A stretch of DNA of 64,000 nucleotides, taken from Arthrobacter sp. (GTDB taxonomy: Bacteria > Actinomycetota > Actinomycetes > Actinomycetales > Micrococcaceae). The notes under the pieces were generated by a model. That model ran no database searches, had not been told where the DNA came from, and saw only the letters and a program-made list of their open reading frames with translations. This document shows, in pieces, positions 20,033 through 27,727 of this stretch (positions are counted from its first letter, which is position 1; each line of letters starts with the position of its first letter). The DNA lies in contig JAHFUZ010000011.1 of assembly GCA_023264815.1 (NCBI GenBank), forward strand, positions 52,362-116,361. Reading direction: 5' to 3'. The position numbers were made by a program, and so were the translations under genes.

Positions 20033-20775
20033 TGAAAGTTGTTATTGTCGGTGCCGGCAGCGTCGGATCATCGATCGCCCGGGAACTCCTGGCCCACAAA
20101 CACGAAATCCTGCTGATCGACCTCAAGCCTGAGGTCATTGGACGCAGCGGACTGCGCGGGGCGCACTGGCTGGTGGGAGACGCCTGCGAGCTCAGCACCC
20201 TTCAGGGCGCAAAAGTGGAGGACGCCGACGTCGTAGTCTCCGCCACAGGCGACGACAAGGTGAACCTGGTGGTCTCGCTTCTGGCCAAGACCGAGTTCGG
20301 CGTTGGCCGCACCGTGGGCCGGGTCAACAACCCCAAGAACGACTGGATGTTCAACGACTCCTGGGGTGTGGACGTGGCCGTCAACACCCCGCAGCTGATG
20401 ACGGCCCTGGTGGAGGAAGCAGTGGAAATCGGTGACCTCGTCAGGTTGCTGACCCTGCAGACGGGGGTCTCGTCGCTGGTGGAGTTCACCGTCCCGCACG
20501 ATTCCCACGTCATCGGACTGACTGTAGGGGACATCCACTGGCCGGAGGACTCCACGCTGGTGGCCATCCTCCGGGACCACGCGCCCATTACGCCCAGCCG
20601 CGACGACGTGATCGACGGCGGCGACGAGCTGTTCTTCGTGACAACCATCGCCGCGGAAGACGATCTGCGGGCGCTGCTGTCACCGGAATCGGCCGGGACC
20701 GCTGACGCCGCCGGAGCCGGGGCCGCGCAGCCTGCCGAAGCTCAGGCGCCGGAGGACGACGGCTTCGACGGCTGA
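20032..20775 (+). CDS. second TrkA-type RCK protein (CeoC-like)
   Basis: MKVVIVGAGSVGSSIARELLAHKHEILLID; start overlaps the upstream stop (TAGTG). Confidence 0.9.
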   Translation: MKVVIVGAGSVGSSIARELLAHKHEILLIDLKPEVIGRSGLRGAHWLVGDACELSTLQGAKVEDADVVVSATGDDKVNLVVSLLAKTEFGVGRTVGRVNNPKNDWMFNDSWGVDVAVNTPQLMTALVEEAVEIGDLVRLLTLQTGVSSLVEFTVPHDSHVIGLTVGDIHWPEDSTLVAILRDHAPITPSRDDVIDGGDELFFVTTIAAEDDLRALLSPESAGTADAAGAGAAQPAEAQAPEDDGFDG

Positions 20776-21527
20776 GCCTCCGCGTCCGCCGGCGCCGGCC
20801 GGGTCAGCAGCCAGGCGATCCAGACGCCCAGGATGTACAGCGGGGCGGCCATGATCAGGCGGGTGGTGGCGAGGGCCGCCAGTCCCTCCTCCCCCATCAG
20901 GTAAAGCGGAACCTGGACCACCAACCGAAGGACCAGGACCGCCACAATGACCCATGTGCCCAGCCGGTAGGCCCTCAGCCGGGCAGGGTCCTTGCGCCAC
21001 TCGAGGCCTTCGTTGCGGATGAAGCCAAACAGGAGGCCGGCCACCGGCCATTTGATCGCAATGGAGATGACCATGGCGGCGATGTATGCGGCGTTGGTGA
21101 AGAAGCCGGGCAGGTAGAAGTCCTCCGCTTTGCCCGTGGAGTTGGCGAACCAGGCTGAAATGCCCACGCCCACCACTCCGGCCAGTGCCTGGGTCAGCGG
21201 GCGCCGCTGGACCAGGCGGACCACGGTAAAGGCTGCGGCCGACGCCAGTGCAGCCACCAGCGCCGGGGTAAGGTCCCGGGTGACCGTGAAGGCCACCAGG
21301 AAAACCAGGCCCGGCACGATGCTCTCCGCGATTCCCTGGACGCCGCCGGCCGTCTTCAGAACGTCCACCCGGCCGTCGTGGGTCCGGTGCAGGCCGGCCT
21401 TGGCCGCGTAGTCCCCGGCAAGTCCCGCCAACGGCGACGGTTCGCTGCGGGACGCCTCGGGACGGGATGGTTCCGGCTGGTGCCCCTCGGGTCCGTTGGG
21501 CGGCTCGGGCAGCTGGGACGGGTTCAT
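20742..21527 (-). CDS. DUF3159 family membrane protein
   Basis: Multi-TM protein, KTAGGVQGIAESIVPGLVFLVAF. The 3' end overlaps the convergent RCK gene by 34 bp. Confidence 0.85.
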   Translation of the reverse strand: MNPSQLPEPPNGPEGHQPEPSRPEASRSEPSPLAGLAGDYAAKAGLHRTHDGRVDVLKTAGGVQGIAESIVPGLVFLVAFTVTRDLTPALVAALASAAAFTVVRLVQRRPLTQALAGVVGVGISAWFANSTGKAEDFYLPGFFTNAAYIAAMVISIAIKWPVAGLLFGFIRNEGLEWRKDPARLRAYRLGTWVIVAVLVLRLVVQVPLYLMGEEGLAALATTRLIMAAPLYILGVWIAWLLTRPAPADAEAQPSKPSSSGA

Positions 21528-21886
21528 TCATGCTCCTGGCGGGAAAGTATTTCATAGCGTGGATTGAAGATGGTGGGCAGGCCGTGGCTCTGAGTGAGCA
21601 TGCCCTCCACCCGGACTTCCGTTCCGGCTTCGATCCCGGGCACCCTGCGGCGCCCGAGCCAGACCACGCGGAGGCGCTTTCCCCTGCCGGGTGCGGCACC
21701 GGCAGCGGACCGCTGATCCTCGGCATCAATGACCATGGCGGTGAACGCCGCGTTTTGATCGGCAGGCAGGTAGGTGACGGATTCAATGAAGCCGTGGCAT
21801 AGCACCCGGCCCCGTTCCGGGAGCCGGCTTACCGGAACCCCTGCGTGCCGGGACGGATCCGGGGACGCCCGTCCGGAATCAGCCAA
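21524..21886 (-). CDS. OB-fold nucleic acid-binding domain protein
   Basis: Conserved neighbour of DUF3710/DUF3159; GRVLCHGFIESVTYLP...RVEGMLTQSHGLPTIFNPRYEIL. Confidence 0.75.
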   Translation of the reverse strand: MADSGRASPDPSRHAGVPVSRLPERGRVLCHGFIESVTYLPADQNAAFTAMVIDAEDQRSAAGAAPGRGKRLRVVWLGRRRVPGIEAGTEVRVEGMLTQSHGLPTIFNPRYEILSRQEHE

Positions 21887-22598
21887 TCTGCGTGATCTCC
21901 GGGCCGCGCTCGGGCTCGGTGAACTGGGGCGCGCCGGGCGGTGGCGTCACACTGGCGTCCTTGGGCAGGCGCAGCTGCAGAAGGTCGCGCGGCGGCATGG
22001 GGCTGTCGCCACGGATGACCACGATCCGGCGGAACAGTGCCTCCAGCGGAGCTGCGGCCGCCCGCTCCATGGCAGCCTCCCCGCCGAGCACCCCGCGCAG
22101 GAACCACCGTGGACCGTCCACCCCAATGAAGCGCGCCACACGGTAGCCCTGGCTTCCGTCCGGGGCGCCGGCGGGCAGTTTGGCCACCAGCTCGGTCCCG
22201 AAGGAACCCTCGATTTCCTCGACCTGGCCGCCCTGGCTTCCCACTGACTGGCCAATCTGCTCACGGATTTCGTCCCAGAGGCCCTCCGATTTGGGCGCCG
22301 CAAAGGCCTGCAGCTGGAGGCTCGAGCCCTCCAGGTCCATGGTCACCGCCACCACCCGCTGGGTGGCTTCTTCCACCTCAAGCCGGAGCTGGAGGCCTTC
22401 GCTCGGCGCGATGAGCAGCGCACCCAGGTCAACGAAGCCGTCGCGGCTGGAGATTTCCGAAACATCGAAGGGGCCGTTCGCCCGCAGCCCGGTGACCTCC
22501 GCGGCCGCGCCGGAATCATCAGATTCCGGAGCGACGGGGAATTCATCCGGTTCGGCCGCCTGGTCCTTCTTGGATTTCCTGCCGAGCCCAAAAACCAT
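21879..22598 (-). CDS. DUF3710 family protein
   Basis: MVFGLGRKSKK...GPFDVSE...FIGVDGPRWFLRGVLGGEAA; good SD (AAGGAG). Confidence 0.88.
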   Translation of the reverse strand: MVFGLGRKSKKDQAAEPDEFPVAPESDDSGAAAEVTGLRANGPFDVSEISSRDGFVDLGALLIAPSEGLQLRLEVEEATQRVVAVTMDLEGSSLQLQAFAAPKSEGLWDEIREQIGQSVGSQGGQVEEIEGSFGTELVAKLPAGAPDGSQGYRVARFIGVDGPRWFLRGVLGGEAAMERAAAAPLEALFRRIVVIRGDSPMPPRDLLQLRLPKDASVTPPPGAPQFTEPERGPEITQIG

Positions 22599-22699
22599 GG
22601 GTTGTCTCCTTAGTAGTGAAAGTGACTGGCCGGCCCGGGGGTCCCGCCGAAATCATCGCTGCCGCAGGCTGCCCGGAAAGGCCGCAACGGTGGCAGGTG

Positions 22700-23248
22700 T
22701 CAGGCGTTACGCGGTGCGAAGCCGCCGGTGGAACCGAATCCGCCAACCCCCCGGGCCGACTCGCTCAAGTCGTTGACAGGGACGAACTGTGCGTACTCCA
22801 CGCGCTGGATCACCATTTGTGCAATTCTATCGCCGCGCCGCAGCTCGATCGCGTGCCGGGAGTCGGTATTCAGCAGGGTGACGGATATTTCGCCGCGGTA
22901 CCCGGCGTCCACGGTACCGGGGGTGTTGACGATGGTCAGCCCGTGCTTCGTGGCAAGACCGGAGCGCGGGTGGATCAGCGCCACAAAGCCGTCCGGGAGC
23001 GCGATGGACACGCCTGTGGGGACAAGCTTGCGCTCCCCTGGCTGCAACACCACGTCTTCCCTGGCCCGGAGGTCGGCACCGGCATCGCCGGGGTGGGCGT
23101 ACGATGGCGCTTCCAGGCCGTCGTCGAGCATTTTCAGGTGTACCTGCAGGGTGGGGGCACCATAAGCCACGGCTGCTCCCGGCGCGGAGCCGGAGGGGGC
23201 GTTCTCAGGGATGGTTTCAACAGTGGCAAGTTCGTCGGTCACAGTCAC
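22700..23248 (-). CDS. dut: dUTP diphosphatase
   Basis: HPGDAGADLRA, HPRSGLATKHGLTIVNTPGTVDAGYRGEI, RGVGGFGSTG. Confidence 0.96.
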   Translation of the reverse strand: MTVTDELATVETIPENAPSGSAPGAAVAYGAPTLQVHLKMLDDGLEAPSYAHPGDAGADLRAREDVVLQPGERKLVPTGVSIALPDGFVALIHPRSGLATKHGLTIVNTPGTVDAGYRGEISVTLLNTDSRHAIELRRGDRIAQMVIQRVEYAQFVPVNDLSESARGVGGFGSTGGFAPRNA

Positions 23249-23345
23249 TCACTCTAACGCCCAGCTGCGGTTCCAACCTAGACGTGCAGGGGATCCCGGG
23301 GACCGCCAAGGTGAATTAGCCGGGCAAAGATGGAAAGCTGATGGC

Positions 23346-23834
23346 ATGCCCGAATCCAGTTCCGCCGCACCTGTCCCTAACACACCGTCCGCCGGCATCC
23401 CGCCGCTCTTCCGGGAGAAGCTGTGGCCCAATGTCTGGATCTGGATCATTGCGGCCGGGATCTCCGGTGCAGGCATCCTCGTCTTCGCCCCGATCAGCAT
23501 GGGGGCCGGCTTCACGGCCGCAGGTGTGCTGTTTGCCATCATGGCCGTCCTGCTGGTGCTCTCCACCCCCACCATCGTGGTCACGGCGGAGACCCTTACC
23601 GTGGGCCGTGCCACCATCGAGCGCCGGTTCGTCGGCGCCGTGGAACCTTTCGAGGACAAAGAAGCCACCGCCGAGCGGGGCACCCGGCTCAACGGCCTGG
23701 CCTACCTGTGCATCCGGGGCTGGATCGACCCCGTCGTGAAGGTCGAGATCACCGACCTCTCAGACCGGACGCCCTACTGGCTGACCTCCACCCGGCGGCC
23801 CGCGGAACTCACTGCGGCGCTGACCACGAAATAG
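23346..23834 (+). CDS. DUF3093 family membrane protein
   Basis: Two TM segments then WIDPVVKVEITDLSDRTPYWLTSTRRPAELTAAL. Start at MPESSS. Confidence 0.88.
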   Translation: MPESSSAAPVPNTPSAGIPPLFREKLWPNVWIWIIAAGISGAGILVFAPISMGAGFTAAGVLFAIMAVLLVLSTPTIVVTAETLTVGRATIERRFVGAVEPFEDKEATAERGTRLNGLAYLCIRGWIDPVVKVEITDLSDRTPYWLTSTRRPAELTAALTTK

Positions 23835-23860
23835 CTGCGCCGGCCGCCTGTTGCGTCGGT

Positions 23861-24160
23861 TCAGGTTTCGCATTCCCTGCAGTAGAAATGGCCGTCCTTT
23901 TCCCGGGCTATCTGTGACCGGTGCCGGACCAGGAAGCAGGAGGAGCAGGTGAACTCGTCCGGTTGAGGCGGAACCACCATGACCAGCAGCTCCTCGCCGG
24001 AGAGGTCCGCACCCGGCAGCTCGTAACCGGCGGCGAGCTCACTTTCGTCCTCCTCCGCCACGGCTGCCGGCTTGTCCGTCCGCCGCGATTTCAGCTCCTG
24101 CAGCGAGTCCTCGCCGAGGTCCTCTTCAGACTTGCGCGGCGCATCGTAGTCGGTGGCCAT
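23861..24160 (-). CDS. DUF4193 zinc-ribbon protein
   Basis: MATDYDAPRK...CSSCFLVRHRSQIA...GHFYCRECE. Confidence 0.93.
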   Translation of the reverse strand: MATDYDAPRKSEEDLGEDSLQELKSRRTDKPAAVAEEDESELAAGYELPGADLSGEELLVMVVPPQPDEFTCSSCFLVRHRSQIAREKDGHFYCRECET

Positions 24161-24344
24161 CTCCGCTCAGCTCCGTTCCTTTCGCGTCAGCGGGTATCAC
24201 CTTGGATAACGCGGCGCAGGCCAGGTTTGTGCCCCGGGCGCCTGAAAGTCCTGAATATCGCGGCGCGCCCTTGCTCCTACCCCGAATTGGTGCCCTTCGG
24301 TGGCAGAGTTTCGATTGATAGTAATGCCAGGGTGGAGGATTTGT

Positions 24345-25712
24345 ATGCAGGATCTACGGCTTGTAGGCGTACACGACGACGGGAAGCATCTCCTGTTGAG
24401 CGGGGCCGGCGGCGAGATGTTCCAGCTGCCGATCGATGAAGCGCTGCGGGCGGCCAGCCGGTCTTCGGCGAAGGCCGCGAACGCGGCTGCGCCCATTGCC
24501 ATGTCCCCGCGGGACATCCAGGCCCGTATCCGCAGCGGTGCCACCGCAGCCGATGTCGCGGAGCTCTCCGGACTGCCTCTCGCCAAAGTGGAGCGATACG
24601 AGGGCCCGGTCCTTGCCGAGCGGGAGTATGTGGCGCAGCAGGCGCGCAAGGTGGAAGTAGCTTCGCCCTCCCCAGGGCAGGACGCCTACCGGTCTGTTTT
24701 CGGCGAAAACCCCGCCACGCTGAACGACATGGTGAACCACCGGCTGTCAGCGCACGGAATTGAACCGGAATCGGTGGAGTGGGATTCGTGGCGGCGCCAG
24801 GACGGCAGCTGGACGGTGGCGGCCCACTTCGAACCCCAGAACGAGGGCCCGGGCATCGGTGAAGCACCACCGGCGCTGTGGACGTTCAACCCCGCCCGCA
24901 AGTCACTGCAGAACACCAACCGCTGGGCCCAGCAGCTCAGCGAACTGGAGCCTCTGGACGGCCCCGTCCCCGCCCGGCGGCTCACGGCCGTGTCCGACCG
25001 GCCTTTCGACTTTGAAACCGACGCCGAGGCAGCGGCCCGTAACGCGACCGGCCCACACCCGATTGTGCCGGCCAAGGAATCGGACGGGCTGCTGGACATG
25101 CTCCGTTCCCGCCGCGGCCAGCGGCTGGGAGTGGACGAGGACGCGGACGACGCCCTGGCGCTGCTCCTGACCCACGGAGTTCCCGCGGCACACCCCCGCC
25201 CCTCCGAACTTGCGGCGGAACGCGGGCCCGCGGCCGGCCAGGACACTGACAACCAGGATGCCCCGCCGGCGGAAACCCCGGAGACGGAGGACACCGCGCC
25301 GGCGGCCCCGGCGGATCCCCTGACGCGCAAGCGTGACGGCCGTCCGTCCATGTTGTCCCGCCTCAGCCTCATTCCGCCGCACCGCGACGGGGATGACGAG
25401 GACGACGTCCTGAAACTGTACGACGGCGTCAGCACCGAAACGCGGGAAATCACCATTGTGGCGTCCCCCCTTCGTCCGGCCGGGACGGGTGCCGCGGCGG
25501 AGGCATCGTCAGAGTCCGGACAGGGAGCACCCAGCGCGGGCCTGGACGAACTCCTTGGCGGAAGTCCACGGCGGGCGGCCTACGCGGCCGGCCCTGATGA
25601 TTCGGCACCAGGCCACCACGACGCGGACCAGCCCGAGCGCCAGCCCGCCAAACCGAAGCGGTCCACGGTCCCCAGCTGGGACGAGATCGTCTTTGGAACC
25701 AAGCGGGAGTAG
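24345..25712 (+). CDS. sepH: septation protein SepH (DUF3071)
   Basis: MQDLRLVGVHDDGKHLLL N-terminal domain with helix-turn-helix-like PRDIQARIRSGATAADVAELSGL; long disordered C-terminus. Confidence 0.92.
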   Translation: MQDLRLVGVHDDGKHLLLSGAGGEMFQLPIDEALRAASRSSAKAANAAAPIAMSPRDIQARIRSGATAADVAELSGLPLAKVERYEGPVLAEREYVAQQARKVEVASPSPGQDAYRSVFGENPATLNDMVNHRLSAHGIEPESVEWDSWRRQDGSWTVAAHFEPQNEGPGIGEAPPALWTFNPARKSLQNTNRWAQQLSELEPLDGPVPARRLTAVSDRPFDFETDAEAAARNATGPHPIVPAKESDGLLDMLRSRRGQRLGVDEDADDALALLLTHGVPAAHPRPSELAAERGPAAGQDTDNQDAPPAETPETEDTAPAAPADPLTRKRDGRPSMLSRLSLIPPHRDGDDEDDVLKLYDGVSTETREITIVASPLRPAGTGAAAEASSESGQGAPSAGLDELLGGSPRRAAYAAGPDDSAPGHHDADQPERQPAKPKRSTVPSWDEIVFGTKRE

Positions 25713-25716
25713 CGCC

Positions 25717-26940
25717 TCAGCGTCCCCTGGATCTTCCTTCGGCTGTGAAGCACAGGAGCGGCACTTCACGTTCGACCTTGGTCAGCGAACCGTGCTGGCC
25801 CACCACCTCCATGGCCGCAGGGCGCACCCGGCGCGTGTCGTAGAGGGCCAGTGCGTCCCGGGCGGCAATCATCACGTCGCCGATCCGGGGCCCGACGGCG
25901 GGACGCAGCTCCCCGAACAGCCCGGCAGCAACCGCCTCGTCCCGGGTGAAAGCCCAGATCCTGTCGCCGAAGCGGGCTCGCCAGGCCTCCAACACGCGTT
26001 CACGGCCCGTGACATCGTCCGGATCCTCGAGGTACAGATGCACCATCCGCGGCTCGCCCGCGGTATGCCGCACACCCTGGACCAGCGAAGGGTCCGTAGA
26101 GTAGTCAATCCGCTGCTTTTCGGGGACGTCCAGCATGCCGTGGTCTGCGGTGAGCAGCACGGTGGTGCCGGCGGGCAGGGACGCGTTGAGCCGCTTAACA
26201 GTGGCATCGAGCTCTTCGAGCTGGTGTTCCCATTGTTCGGACTGGCAGCCGTAACGGTGGCCCGCCTTATCCAGTTCGTTGACGTAGAAGTACATCAGCG
26301 CCGGCCCGGCACCGGCCATCACCTCGGCGGCGGCCGCCGTCCGGGCGTGGGACGTGACGGCCGAGACGAAGTTGCCGCCGCGGAGGGCTGCCTGGGTCAT
26401 CGGTGAGTTGCCGAACTGCGGGAGGCTGACCGTGGTCACTGCAACGGATCCGGCTGCCCGTTCGAACACGGTGGGGAACGGCTGCCAGGCCAGGGGGTCC
26501 ACTTTGGCGTCCCAGTTGCCCAGCATGTTGACCACTTTGTCCTGCTCCGGGTCCAGCACGTCGTATCCCACCATCCCGTGCTGGCCTGGCGGCAGGCCGG
26601 TGCCAAAGCTGGCCAGTGCCGCCGCGGTGGTGGACGGAAAGGCGGAGTCCAGCCACACCGGTACCTCGCCCTGTCCGGCCTGCATCACGGACCGCAGGAA
26701 GGGCGTGTGCGCGGACTTTTGCTTCAGCAGGTTCCGGCCCAGCCCGTCCGCCAGGACCACGCAGACACGCGATGCCGGCGGCAGCCCCAGGGTGTTGGTG
26801 AAGCCGTCAACGCCGAGGCAGGCTGCGGCACTGGTGAGGACCTCGGCGACGGTCCGCTGGCCAAAGGCTGGCGCGGGCGGCACGTTCAGTTGCTTGGTTG
26901 TCGCCTCGGAAGGGGCGGCTGTTTTGCCTTGACCCGGCAT
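25717..26940 (-). CDS. alkaline phosphatase family / nucleotide pyrophosphatase-phosphodiesterase
   Basis: VVLADGLGRNLL, FPSTTAAALASFGTGLPPGQHGMVGYDV, LLTADHGMLDVP. Confidence 0.9.
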   Translation of the reverse strand: MPGQGKTAAPSEATTKQLNVPPAPAFGQRTVAEVLTSAAACLGVDGFTNTLGLPPASRVCVVLADGLGRNLLKQKSAHTPFLRSVMQAGQGEVPVWLDSAFPSTTAAALASFGTGLPPGQHGMVGYDVLDPEQDKVVNMLGNWDAKVDPLAWQPFPTVFERAAGSVAVTTVSLPQFGNSPMTQAALRGGNFVSAVTSHARTAAAAEVMAGAGPALMYFYVNELDKAGHRYGCQSEQWEHQLEELDATVKRLNASLPAGTTVLLTADHGMLDVPEKQRIDYSTDPSLVQGVRHTAGEPRMVHLYLEDPDDVTGRERVLEAWRARFGDRIWAFTRDEAVAAGLFGELRPAVGPRIGDVMIAARDALALYDTRRVRPAAMEVVGQHGSLTKVEREVPLLCFTAEGRSRGR

Positions 26941-26941
26941 C

Positions 26942-27685
26942 TTAGCGCTGGTGCCCGCGGCTGAGCCGGTTGCCGAAAACTCCGGTCCGGGGCCGCGGCT
27001 GCATTGGCTGGCCGTTATGGAGCACCGGCGCGGTGGAACCGGTGTTCACCGCACGCAGGGCCCGGGCAAAGAGCTTGGCGTCCTGGACGGCCTGGGGACC
27101 GTCCGCCTCGGCGCTGATGCGCAGGACGATGTCTTCCTGGGCAATGGTGCCGCTGTAGCCATGGTCTGCCTCGCATTGCGGATCGCCGCAGCTCGCCGGG
27201 CCCATATCCAGCCGCTGGCCGCCGGACCAGGCGATGGCCAGCGTGACCTCCCGGACCGGATCCGAGGGCTTGTAGTTTTGTGGCTGCGAATACATGTAGC
27301 TCAGCACCACCGAACGGATCTGCGCCACCGGCACGGACTCCGTGGAGATCTGGGCAACAATCTGTTCCCCGGCCTCATCCAACTGCTGGTCGTCCACATG
27401 GGTGATGACCAGCATGTCGGACGTCAGGACCAGGACGGTGATGTGGCGGCGTACCTCGGCACGGTCAAAATGCGTTTCAAGGTGCACCAGATGGGCCACG
27501 CATTCGCGGCCGTCCAGGGCGTCGTCAACGACGTCGGCCACCAGGCGCGGGTAGAAGCCGGCCTTCTGGAGCGCACCGTCCAGGGACTGGGCCTGCGGCG
27601 TGTGGCTGTGTGAGCTGTGCGGTCGGGGTGCCTGGTTGTCACTGCCGGGCGTGGATGGCGTCGACTGGGAAGGCTGTGAGCTCAT
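26942..27685 (-). CDS. DUF5998 family protein
   Basis: Conserved actinobacterial protein (GFYPRLVADVVDDALDGRECVAHLVHLETHFDRAEVRRHITVLVLT). Confidence 0.8.
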   Translation of the reverse strand: MSSQPSQSTPSTPGSDNQAPRPHSSHSHTPQAQSLDGALQKAGFYPRLVADVVDDALDGRECVAHLVHLETHFDRAEVRRHITVLVLTSDMLVITHVDDQQLDEAGEQIVAQISTESVPVAQIRSVVLSYMYSQPQNYKPSDPVREVTLAIAWSGGQRLDMGPASCGDPQCEADHGYSGTIAQEDIVLRISAEADGPQAVQDAKLFARALRAVNTGSTAPVLHNGQPMQPRPRTGVFGNRLSRGHQR

Positions 27686-27727
27686 GCCCCCATTTTCACA
27701 GATCGGCCGGGGACTTGCTAACCACGC

